64,000 nucleotides of DNA, taken from the NCBI GenBank assembly GCA_019096195.1, contig JAGTXK010000046.1, forward strand, positions 1-64,000, written 5' to 3'. The position numbers and the translations under genes are program-made. Below, piece after piece: positions 34,301 to 45,274 of this stretch. A model generated the notes under the pieces. The model was not told the DNA's origin, did not search any database, and was given only the letters and a program-made list of their open reading frames with translations. The stretch's first letter is position 1. Each line of letters begins with the position of its first letter. Source of the DNA: Boletus sp. NGJ (taxonomy: Eukaryota; Basidiomycota; Agaricomycetes; Boletales; Boletaceae).

Positions 34301-35403
34301 GGAAAGAATGCAATACTGGTTGTCGTCGACCACTTTTCCAAGATGATACACCTCACACCAGTGATGAACACAATTCATCTCCTCCTTCATGAAAGACCTC
34401 TATACGCTCCTTGATATCAAGGCCAACCCGTCCACTGCATATCACCCCCAGATAGACAGACAGACAGAATGGGTGAACTACGAAATCGAAAAATACTTAC
34501 GGGTGTACGTGAACCATCACCAGACTGACTGGGCAGAGTGGCTTCCGCTTGCAGAGTTTGCACATAATTCATGTACAACAAGTGCCACTGGGGTATCCCC
34601 CTTCCTGCTCAATTATGGGCAACAACCCCTTATTCCAGACAAACAAGTCGAAGTACAGAACAAGTCGGCCACAGAGTTCACAGAAAAGATGAAGAAACAC
34701 CACGAAGCAGTCAAACACACATTGGAAAAGGCAGCCGCAACGATGAAAAAGAGCCACAACAAGCAAGCTGCCCCATCGACGAACTACATGACTGGTCAAC
34801 AAGTCCTTCTCGAGGGGACCAATATTCAAACAGACCGACCCACAAAAAAGTTCGATGACAAACACTACGGCCCTTTCGAGGTGAAACGCAAAATCGGAGA
34901 GGCATCGTACAAGTTGAACCTCCCCAAAACATGGCGTGGAATCCATCCAGTATTCCATGAGTCCCTACTCACCCCCTACCATGAAGGGACGGCCAAGTCA
35001 CAAACAAAACCGAAACCACCACCACCAGTGATTGTCAGCCAAGAGGAGGAACACAAAGTACAAGAGGTTGTCGATTCAAGGAAATGACAAGGAAAGATAA
35101 AGTATCTCGTCCATTGGAAGGGTTACCTGCATGAAGAATGAACTTGGGAACCAAAGAAAAATGTTGCCAATGCTCCACGACTGGTAGAGAAGTTCCACAC
35201 CACCAACCCTTCCGCCATACGATCCCTTGATGCAGCATGCAACTGCCCCCTCTACACACGCCAAACAACCCTCTCCAGCGATGCCACCTTCTGCTCCTAT
35301 GCCACCTCGCTCAACCACCTCCCCAATCATCTTTTCGAAATCCCTTTACTTAACTCAGAACCACTTCTCTCCGGCACACTAGTCAACCGGAAGTTCGACC
35401 CTT
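31358..35403 (+). pseudogene. pol: Chromovirus pol (PR-RT-RH-IN-chromodomain), disrupted
   Basis: Domains in order: aspartic protease (VLIDSGCTGSS near 31931-31960), RT (KFDVRWDYNNVRM, MNHGLFKSLVMFFSLTNSPA), RNase H (AERNYHAANLEMLAIIYTL, ILTDHKNLQFF), integrase zinc finger and core (CNVCQKVK, ISIDLIGPLPQSQGKNAILV) and chromodomain (IKYLVHWKGYLHEE). Breaks: TGA stops at about 32341, 32718, 32724, 33254, 34097, 35085 and 35139; a frame change near 32930-32940; YINN in place of the RT Asp-Asp pair (32987-32998); Asn for the first RNase H Asp (33431); and a deletion near 34,370 that removes the second integrase Asp. The frame ends TAA at 35401-35403. Confidence 0.88.
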
Positions 35404-35413
35404 AAAAAGGGGG
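35404..35413 (+). other. Polypurine tract before the 3' LTR
   Basis: A purine run (AAAGGGGG context) directly follows the pol stop and lies three bases before the 3' LTR. That is the expected site for plus-strand priming. Confidence 0.75.
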
Positions 35414-35416
35414 TAA

Positions 35417-35714
35417 TGAAATGAACTTTCTCTCTTTCGAAGCTTCCAATAATCCTGAGGTTGATTGATGATTACATTAGTTAAAGAACATACCTGAACC
35501 GATGACTAAGTATGCATGTCATAGAACCATCCAGAACATTATGTCATCCATCTAGTATATTCCATACCGGCCCTATAGTCAGTCCGTGCACTTCCCCCTC
35601 ACGTATATAAAGTAGTACACCTTGTAGTAGATATGCATCTTTGGAATTATCCTTCTATACTAGGAATATCATCTCTAGAGGTGACTCTTAGCTTTGTGGG
35701 TCTTTTTCCTTTCA
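35417..35714 (+). repeat. 3' LTR of the chromovirus
   Basis: 298 bp, gap-free match to the 5' LTR with about 19 substitutions (16 transitions, 3 transversions by my count), about 12 of them CG to TG or CA changes. It is followed by the ATTTC target duplication (35715-35719). Confidence 0.93.
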
Positions 35715-35719
35715 ATTTC

Positions 35720-36789
35720 CTTCTTTTTTTGCTGATGCTTCCTTTGCATAGAATGCAGGACTCCTCATGAGATGCTGCTGCCCCACTTTCATCATTGCCC
35801 ATGCTGGACCATGGCTTATGATTATGGGTGGCATCATCACTAATAAGTGCATCGTCCAGTGACTCATAGATATTCTCTGGCTTCCTGTCCACTCTATGCA
35901 TGACCACAACCAGTACCACCGAGTTGCGCACATCTTCTATGCTCTCAGAGAGTCAACCCAGCACCTAGAGTTGTGGTATAAAACCATCAAAGCTGTAACA
36001 CATCCTGACATGTCGACTCGTCATATCCACCCTCAGTTCTGCCCAACTCCCAATACATACTATTACAAGAACACCCTAGTCAAGTTTGCATATCAAACAC
36101 TGCTCAAACGAAGCGATTCATGTGTAATGTATCATGCCAGTACCATCAAGAGCAAGCCAAAGGACATTGTCGTCAAGTTTGCCACTGGCGCCTCATATGG
36201 TAATGACGCACATGAGAAGATGGCATTGCTTGGATTCACACCAGAACTTTTTTACTGTGGACCGATCAAGGTTACAGATGACATGCCGTTGTATGGCAAG
36301 CTACTTATGGTTGTGATGGGATATGTGGAGGGACTGATGCTCGAAGCTGCATTGCAACAAAGAAAAGTTCCCCCAAGATTTAAAGATGACCTCACCCAGG
36401 CATTTGAGGAGCTTCATGGTGCAGGTTATGTGTTTGGTGACCTTCGGGAGCCAAATGACATTGTCACACCAGATCTAGAAGGGACATCCATGGTGCAACT
36501 GATCAACTTCAACTGGGCTGGAAAGGAAGGCAAAGCCAAGTACCCGATTTCAATTTCAAGCTCTATCAGCTGGCCAGAAGGGGTGAAAGGGCTGGGGCTC
36601 ATTCTGAAGAAACATGACAATGCTATGTTGGCCATTTTAGCATCTCACTGCTCTCGATATCAGCTTGCTGATCCCAAAGGGAAAAGAAAGGCCATTGACA
36701 CTCTGTCTGGCCAATCTTCCTTCAAGAAGACTGCAGCAGGCGAAGAGGATAAGGAAGTTGATGATCACAATCAGAGTCTGTACATATGA
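35720..36789 (+). pseudogene. 3' part of the Crinkler-like gene: kinase-like domain
   Basis: Continues the gene cut at 27,543. The block TFIIAHAGPWLMIMGGII is followed by an in-frame TGA at 35860-35862, then an open frame to 36789. The kinase-like part shows DIVVKFATGASYGNDAHEKM (possible Lys-bearing N-lobe), LLMVVMGYVEG (hinge), YVFGDLREPND (catalytic-loop-like with Asp at about 36439) and INFNWAGKEG, where basidiomycete relatives generally have acidic residues (DFDW), so the metal-binding Asp appears replaced by Asn. The C-terminus has a basic KGKRKAID patch that may be a nuclear localisation signal. By itself the 297-codon frame is open, but it has no promoter or N-terminus, so it is part of a pseudogene unless re-expressed from the LTR. 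Confidence 0.8.
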
Positions 36790-37793
36790 CTATTATAAGC
36801 TACAAAATTACAAAGTATACTAGCAGCAACAAGGTTCCGATAAGATGAATGCGTATAGTGGGTAGATGATAAATAAATAGCAAGCAAGCAAATCAATGAT
36901 CATTAGATGTCAAGAATATACTTCCCCAAGTTCATATTAATTCACAGGATAAATCGAAGGCTAGTGTCCTGTAGAAATTACAGTATGTCGTCTTCAAACC
37001 ACAAATGCATCCAAGAAAATATGCACAATGTAATGTTCACTCGACAATTTCTGCTGAAAATGTGGCTGCACAATATCACGAAGAGATAACAGCCACTCCA
37101 AACAGCTCTCTGCACTAGTTTCCGGGTTGTGATGCGTAACGATTCCCCTGTGCGCACGCAATACTTACTCAAAGACGCCAAGAACGCCTGATATCATATT
37201 GATTTAGATTAGCGATACTCGTGGACTACGAAGGTCCAGCCAGTGTAGCCACCCAATAGTACTAACTCATCGCACCAACGGCTACCCTGCAGCGCCGGCT
37301 TGCATTACCTGTCACGAATCTACGAAAGCAGAGCACCAGTCCAAAGGAACCAAAACTCCGCAGTGAAACAAGTTACAAAATTGACTGATAAAGCTAGGGT
37401 CCCATTCCATTGGAGACCAATTCACATTCCCAATACTAAAATGCAGCATCATAGCAATCCTCTTGGACAGTACTTGCTTCCAAATTTACAATTATGCTAG
37501 GCTAGTGCGTCCATTTTTTTCTACTTGCGCAGCGGCATGCTAGGATAACGAGAGATGACATAAACGAGGGAAAACAATAAAGGAAAAAAGTGCAAGAAGA
37601 GAAAAAGTCGAAATACAACGACTACGGATGCGAGAGCGCACGGCGAGTTATGATATATGATAGGCGAGCAGAGTCGTCCGTGGGGTAAATGATGAATGAG
37701 GGGTGATGATGATGCCGAGCGACCAAAAAGAGCCAACAAACCAAGAGACGTGACGAGAGAGGCAAAATAAATTTGGTTCACGTCGAAAATGCT
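36790..37793. other. Intergenic region without supported gene
   Basis: AT-richer left half, then DNA with normal composition. It contains the end of the Crinkler-like relic and the 3' UTR of chitin synthase. No exon recognised. Confidence 0.4.
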
Positions 37794-40700
37794 TTACGAC
37801 TGTGACAATATCTTGTCGATCGACTCGTTCAAAAAGTCTTTGCGTGACGTCAAGTCGGCTTTGGGGAATTTGGCCATGATCGCTTCACGTGCGGTCCTAC
37901 GAGCGATCAGCGAAAGCGAACGTGAACGACCCAACAGACTCACTTCTTCGTCACCGTCATCAAATCCTGCGTACTCAGATAATTCCTCAGCGCATTGAAG
38001 ACATCCTCGTCTGTCGGATTCGGGTTCAAACTCGGCCCCGCGAAAGGATTTACAGACGTCGCCATTGAAAACGTCGACATCCGCGGGTCTCCACCAGGGG
38101 AGAGCATTCCAAACCCTCCCGTCTGCGACCCATGCCCAGTGAACATGTTCATGTTCATACCCCCCATACCCATCATCGTCGTGCGCGGGTCCACCATCCC
38201 ATACACGCTCCCCGAATGCTGATACCCGAGCGGTCCCATCATCCCACCATGCTCGGAACCCGCCGCACTTCCGGATCCAGGCGCAAACGGCACAAACGGC
38301 ATGGGAGGCAGTCCAAATTGGGACATCGCCGGTTGACGGCCATCGTACATGGAACCTTGTCGAGAACCAGCATGACTATGATGTGAAGCCGTCCCTCGGA
38401 AATTGACTGTCGAGTTGTTCATCACGTTCGTGTCCCGGTAATAATCACCCCCGTTCGACGGGTGGGGCGAGCCTTGTCGGGATGGCGGGAACCGTGGTTG
38501 CGAACGCGCCTTACTGATCCCCGTCTCATCCGAGTGACGCGAAGCACCATCCCATGCTCCTGTTTCGTATTCTGCATAGGCGAATGTGAGCGATCACACA
38601 CGCCAATACACACAAGCGACTCACCGCTAAATTTCTTGAGTGGGATCATCGACTCATCGAACCGCTCGTCGTCATTCATAATCACCTTCTTACTCCCTCC
38701 ATCACCAATCACGACACGTGTGTTCCCCCACGAGAAGTCGTCCATGCACCAGAAGGAATAGATCGGGAGGAAGAAACTGTACACCGGATATCTTATCTCA
38801 ACAGTGTCAGTCATCCGAGTAAAAAGCAAGTTAACGAGAAATGACGCACGAGAGGAGATAGACGATCATCCAGCCCACGAGCATAAACTCTCGTTTGATG
38901 ATGAAAATCAACGCCTACGGCATTGCGGTCAGCTCCTCCTCCCAGTTACATTACCGAATCGCGAACGTACCTGCAACCCATACGTCACACCCAACATGAT
39001 AATCGAAATCAACGGCAACGAACTACTCCCAGTCGCAACCGCGACTATCAGATATGCAAGCTATGAACACAAACGTCAATACACCCCACCCTACCCATAA
39101 GCCCCACTCACATAAACAACGGTTGCCGGAAGAATCTACATTGACGTCAGTAACATCCTACACAGAGAGAAAACACGTACAATCGTCCCCAACAAATCGA
39201 TAAACACGAAAAACCGCATCGAGAAACAACAAAACCCGCACAACTCGGGCAGGATCACCAACTCCAAAAGGTTATGCACCGTCGAATTGATCCACCGACG
39301 TCGTTGAGAGAACAAGACCCGCCACGACTCTGGCGCCATCGTATGCGCCACCGCATCGGGAATGAACTTTGTCTTATAGGTCGGGAAATGTTTCATGAGG
39401 AGCGTGGTGAGGAAACGGTCTTCACCGAGCGAGAAAAGATTCTTCTTGTGGAGCGTGTCGACGTTGCACTCAGCGTATTCGTCGATGATCCGGTTGGAAA
39501 TGATGATCGGGCGACCTTTGTCAGCCGTGCGGACACGATAGAGTGAGAAACACCCAGGCAGACAGGAAACGGAACCAAAGAGGGACTCAAACGCCTTGGA
39601 AAGGTGATGAGAAATGTAGTACTCGTATACCTGAATCATCGTCCACCACGAGCCTTCTTCGTTAGTTAGCTTTGTTTCACCACAGATACCGATGATGCTT
39701 GAATCGTCCGCAGCCGACGCGACCAACCGATTGAGCGACTCAGGTGTGACCGTCTGTAGTGCCCGTCAGTCTCCTGTCACCGCATCCAGAATGAAACCAC
39801 GAACAGTATCCGCATCAACCGTAAAGATGTACTCGTAAAACGCCGGATCAATCCCGATCACGTTCCGCATCTGATGGAAAATTTCGAGTTCCAGTGGGGA
39901 CATGGGTGCATCAAAGTGCACGCGATTGAGATAATGCATGAGCAGAATCTGGCTATCTCGTTTGCCGCGATTGCCAGGCTTGGACCGCTCCGTGGGCTTG
40001 CCAACTTTGACGACGACCATATAACTGCAGTAACGCACCCCAATGTCAACACCCACACGTACACACCGACGATAAATGCGCAACTCACGGAACGACGTGC
40101 CCCTCGAACTCATACAACCCTGAGTAGACTTTTCCATAATTAATCTGTCTCGAGCCCTCGCCGATCGATCGAAACATCAAGGGTTCGGGATCAACCTTCG
40201 GATCAATACCCAATATATCCAAGACGATCCTCGGCGTTGTCCGGTCGTTCCCGCTCCCAATGATATTGCCGTCACAGATGATGAAGAGCAACTTGCGCTT
40301 GTCGTCGTAGTGGAGCGCCGCGAGCGAGTCAATCGTTCGTCGGAGGGAGTCTTCGCCTTCGGTGTAACACGGGATCTGGCATAGAATAAATTTGTCGAGC
40401 ATTTCAGGCGAGCGTTTGCCGGTCAGCTGGAGCGCAGAAAGGACTAGCGTGAAGGTGAGCATCCAATCCATGCAGACACACGCATGCAAGACTCACACTT
40501 GAGTGCGATCGACGCGCATAGGATCCCGGTGAAGACGAGCAGAAGATAACTCTGTACCGTACAACGTGGCGTCTGCCGAAAATCGACCTCTCCCAGGTAA
40601 AACATATTCTTGATACAGTTCACGTTCTCCGCCGCCGTCTGCGCGTTCAGGCCTGCGATGACACTGTTCAGGTTCTTGGAGATGTCTTGCCCAGCTTGTT

Positions 40701-43700
40701 GCTTGAACACGTTGGTGATGCCCGTGTCTAGGAACTGATAGGGAGTTGTGGCGCCCTCGTTGATCGTGATGGTGTTGACGTAGTCCGTCAGGTCATACAC
40801 GCCATTGTCCCAGATGGCCCAAATTCTGTCGAGTACACGGTCAGCTAAAACACGACGACAAGACCGCGCTAACGCCTACCTCTGAATGTTTGAATCCATT
40901 GCCTGCGCATAAACCGTACTAGAATCCCACACTAACGCCCCTTTCCGAAACTCCTTGATCTTCGGCAAAAATGTCGATGTGTACCAGTTTGTATTGTCCA
41001 ACACCGTGCCCTGCGTCGGCTGCGTCCCTCCGGACTTGTGAATTGCGTTCGGCACGCTCGCCGTAAAATTCTTCGCGGTAAGTTGCAATGACCCTTGGGA
41101 GACCAAACCCGGGCAGGCGATCGTAAGGGGTGGTGGGAAGTATCCGGTCAGATCCTGTCCTGCAAGGACATCAAGGTCTGCAACCGAGTTGGATACGATG
41201 CCAACAATATCGCTGTGGTCGCCGTGGATAAAGTTGGAGAGGTCATACACCCACCCTTGCACCGATACCCACCAATCCGTTGTCCCGGTGTGTTGCGACA
41301 CCTCGTTCGAGTTCCAGACTTTGTCGTACTCGGGACAGAGAAGCCGACCGAACTCGACAATGTAAAAGATGACAACCGAGTTGAAGATGAGGATTAAGAA
41401 GCATATGGTCACTTTCTCCCGCCAGGCGAGGCGGACATCCGGGCGTTTCATCCTTCCAATATAATGCAGCACGAACGATGGGATCAAGCCAGTTAATAGC
41501 CAGACGAAAAAGAGCCACCATCGTCGCGCCCTGCTCGTGGGTATTTCTTCGACAGCGGTAGGTGCGGTATTGGCGGCTATCATAGCTTCCTTGGATGGGT
41601 AAGGAGGCGATCCACCAGGGCTGCTTCCTTTCTTGTCCCATTCTGATCCCCAACCATCATCGGGGTCAGTGTACGCCAGCCCACCGGCGTTTGGCGAGGG
41701 CAAGCCACTGACGCCATACGGAATGGGTTGATTCGGAACCTGGTATTTCGACCCACGGCTGCCCACGCGAGCGATGAGTAAATTGTCACGACTCTCGTTA
41801 TCGAGAATGTCCTGGCCATGTGTGTCGGTGTGGGTATACTCCGTTGCATCGTCTCCAATTGCGCTTTCATCGTCTTCGACGGCCTCCGGAGCCAACCGCT
41901 TCTGTTCCTTCTCAGCCGCACGAACGCCGTCCTCGACCGTCTTCCATGCGTTATATGATAACCAGATCGAACGGTGACCGGCCACGTAATCAACACCCTC
42001 TTTCCACCCGTTCGAAGCTGCGCATTGCCGAATACGCTGCGCATCTGAACCACGCATGGTCGGTACATACCGTTCGCAGAAAGCACTCTGCTCCAAGTCG
42101 GCGATAAATTCCACATTGCGACGCGCTACAATTTCAGGGATGAGAAGAGACTTTATCTGAGCTTTGACACGACGTTTGTCAAAGGAGTTAGGCGAGTTGG
42201 AATCGTTAGGACGGATACAGGAGATGGTCCAAAGACGCGTCCGGTCAAAGGAGGCGAAAATCTCGGAGAGCGCATAGTTGAGTTGCGTTGAGACAGTGTA
42301 TATCTTGGCGAGGTCCAGAGGTGGATGCTCCTCGTTTGGTAGGGGTGCAGAGCCATCTGGCGAGGCGATACGTGTTGGCTGACGAAGTGGACGCGATGAG
42401 ACCTGCGCCTGAACAATGGAGGTTTCATCCTTTGAGTGCTTCTCAACAGCAAGCGAAGGACCCGATAGCAGCTTCGCTACGAAAGCATCCGAGGAGTTTC
42501 GGAGCAGCGACACAAATGCCGAGTCAAGGATATCAGAGTCCTTCTCGATGAAGGACGAAATGTCATAGGAACAACTCCCTGCGTAGTGGTTGATACCGAA
42601 TAGGTTCCTGTCGCTCTCCCCGCCTTGACTGGGGCTTGCCACAAACGACGCATGAACACCATATTTGGACACGAGATCCTGATGGAGTTCTTCTGCCTTC
42701 TTGTCGCCCGCCTTTCCCGATTTGTACGATGAGCATGCTTTGCTCAAAATGCCAAGCATACCGGTGGGCTTCCGTGTCGCACGCTCGCTCAGTTGAGCAC
42801 CACGAAGCAGCTCGATGCAAGCCGAATTGTCCACGGTGGCGATGGCTGGAAGGGATATCCCATCACCAACCATGTGACTGTTATAGCCAACGCCGTCCTC
42901 GAATGTATTGCGCAAGACGTAAGACTGGACGAACTCGTCCGCGAAGTTGATACAAAACTCATCAAACTTGTTTTGGCCGAGGGCGGAAATGAGGGGTGCT
43001 GTCCCCGTGAACATCATCGAGCCGGTGCCCGTGGGACCGCGAGTCTGGAAACCAGGAGAGTCGAAGAGGATCAGCTGGGTTGTGGGAAGAGCATCACGGT
43101 TTGCAGGGGCAATCTTGTGATTCGCCGTTTCGACGACATAAGCAAAAAGAATGGCGTAGAGATCGCGCATGAGTGAATCACGTTGGGTCGCACTCTGCTC
43201 GACGCTGAGAAGGACGGTATAGAGTTCCTTGCGAACATAATTGGACTTGTTCGTCAACGTCTGCGCAAGGTCGTCTGGCGCGACACCAAGGAGGCGTGCG
43301 ACATGCTCGAGGACGGGAAAGTTCGCGACGGACGCGGAAACATCCTTGGCATCGGCCTCTGTGAACTGAATGTTGCTCAAAAGGAGGATAGCAACGAGGG
43401 TGGTGAAAATAGACGAGAGATGCTTCGGCTTGAAACCGAGTGTACGCATAGCAACACGCACGTCCTCCATGGCGATAGCATCATCACTGAAGGGCCCGTT
43501 GGGCAGGCGGTAGCAGCCCGAGGAGGCCAAGAGAGCATACTCGGAGGGGTCCTCAATGTTAAAGTAGTCACGTTCCTGTGGCGCTGCACCAGATAAGAAT
43601 TGGTAAAAGATATGAAATGTGCGTTCCTCGTGGGCGAGACGCGTGAGTCTGGATTTGTCCAGCGCAAAGGCGAGTACTTTGGCGGATTCGACGCGGCCAC

Positions 43701-44331
43701 GATCGTTGAAATGAAGTTCGAGATAACGACTATGCCGTGATGCATTTGGATTTGAGACGGTTTTTGCATTTCCAAACGCATCAAGGAGGGTGTGGAGCGC
43801 TTTGATTTGGGCTCGCCATTCTCAGCTCTTTCTTCGAGTGAGAAGAGAGACGCAAAACTTGGTCTAGAAGGAAACGTAAACTAGATGTCTTGCCTGAGCC
43901 GGTAATACCGCTGCATGGGAGAGCGTCAGGAGACGGAGTAATACACGAATGAGAGGAGAGACGAACCGAGTGATGACGGACTGGGACTGTTTAGTGCGAC
44001 GCATGAGCAAGTAAATCTGAGCAGCGAGTTCATAGAGATGGGGCTGGAGGAGGCTTGCGCTAGCGAGAGACAGGCTGGTTTCCTTGTAGCAGCGTTCTTC
44101 ATATTCTCTAGCACTGATGTCGTTAACGTTTGCGAGAGATTTGTAGGGATTCACGACGAGCAAATTCGTTGTGCCTATTCTAGAGTAAGGCAAATCAGAG
44201 CGAAAGCGGGTATTGAGGACGGCGACGATGGCGTCGTCGGAGGGGTAGACGGTGGCGGACTGGGAGGTAGATACGAGGTGGACGAGGTCGCCGGTGTTGA
44301 CGGCGTGTGCGGAGAGAGAGGAGGAGGCCAT
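37794..44331 (-). CDS. CHS5: Class V chitin synthase with N-terminal myosin motor domain
   Basis: Integral plasma-membrane enzyme that polymerises N-acetylglucosamine from UDP-GlcNAc. The myosin-like head supports delivery to growing tips. From [20 protein letters not shown], the motor has GITGSGKT (P-loop, near 43890-43920) and [18 protein letters not shown] long middle carries the cytochrome b5-like region and transmembrane helices ([37 protein letters not shown]). The catalytic domain has [44 protein letters not shown] and QRRRWINS, all intact. Late TM helices are followed by a Gly/Met-rich tail and a DEK-C-like end ([20 protein letters not shown]). About eight introns. Oddity: a one-base frame change at 43809-43811 in the motor domain that no intron explains. 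Confidence 0.95.
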
Positions 44332-45274
44332 TGGAGGCCGATGAAGGAACGTGAAAGGAAAGAGCGGATGAGGAAAGAACGAAAGAAAAAGCGACAAGCG
44401 GTTGACGTTACTAGCAAGGAATGAGGCCAAAATGTGTCAACACAGTCCCACCAAGCCTGTCACGTAATCGACGGTGGCAACCCTTTTTTTGAATGATCCA
44501 ACTCCAAGTCCTTTTATAAGATGCGACATCGTGATCGCATCCGAGATCAACATTCGGTCATAGTTTCAGTGCAACCAGGCTGGCCCACCTCGAGAAGTTC
44601 CACTGGCGGATCAATAGAAGTATCAGTACCCCTGTTCAGTACCCTCAGAAATAGATCGACAACTCCCATACTACTACCACTCCGAGCTGAACATTCGAGT
44701 CCCACTATGCTCTCCAGCGAAGGTGCTTTGGCCGACCGAGGCGGATAGCTATCTCCTCCGGGGTTGAATGAACTGGTAATCTCTATCAGGTGCATAGCGC
44801 AGAAGGCCTCAATGTATGAGCCTGAGTACAGAGAGGGCAAGAAAAGCACGGTATTGTCCATGTTTCACTTCCTCTTATCCAACCCATCATGATCCCGATC
44901 ATCTGCCCAATCGCGCGTGCTTGGAACTTTTTATTCTCATCTGGACGCTACCACCAGCAAACTATAGTGTCAAAACTTTCAAAGCCACAGCACGGCTTAC
45001 TCGCGCTTACTGTACGATACACGACACCGAAATCCCTGCATACATACAGCGGTTCCTCAATAACACCAATTCAAACAATCTTCTCTTCCAACACAGCCGT
45101 TTCAACATCGAGGTGACTCAGATCGCCCTGCACAGTCCTTGTAGAGCCGTCGTCGGATCGTTCAAGAGCCCCCAATTTAAAAAGATAACAGAATACTGCA
45201 CTGCGAACAACAAACGTTTTCATAAAAACACACCGCACTCGTGACATCTATTGCAGTCCGCTCAACTGGACACC
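44332..45274. other. Intergenic region, chitin synthase promoter
   Basis: Upstream of the chitin synthase start and downstream of the COPI gene stop. A plus-strand frame of about 140 codons (44816-45244) has no recognisable feature and I treat it as chance. Confidence 0.4.

Larger units (their letters stand above)
27881..35714 (+). mobile_element. Ty3/gypsy chromovirus, full length but defective, 7834 bp
   Basis: A complete LTR retrotransposon with two 298-bp LTRs (TG..CA ends), a long leader, gag, and pol with protease, reverse transcriptase, RNase H, integrase and a C-terminal chromodomain in Ty3/gypsy order. It is flanked by an ATTTC duplication and inserted in the same orientation as the Crinkler-like gene. 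Coding parts carry many in-frame stops, nearly all TGA, an integrase deletion, and Asp-to-Asn changes in the RT and RNase H active sites. It therefore cannot move by itself. LTR divergence is about 19 of 298 positions, mostly CpG transitions. Confidence 0.93.

Noticed and set aside
39874-43596. Several plus-strand frames of 90-140 codons
   Set aside because: They are antisense shadows of the chitin synthase gene.
44816-45244. 142-codon plus-strand frame as a possible gene
   Set aside because: No domain, no signal and it sits in the chitin synthase upstream region; composition is not gene-like.
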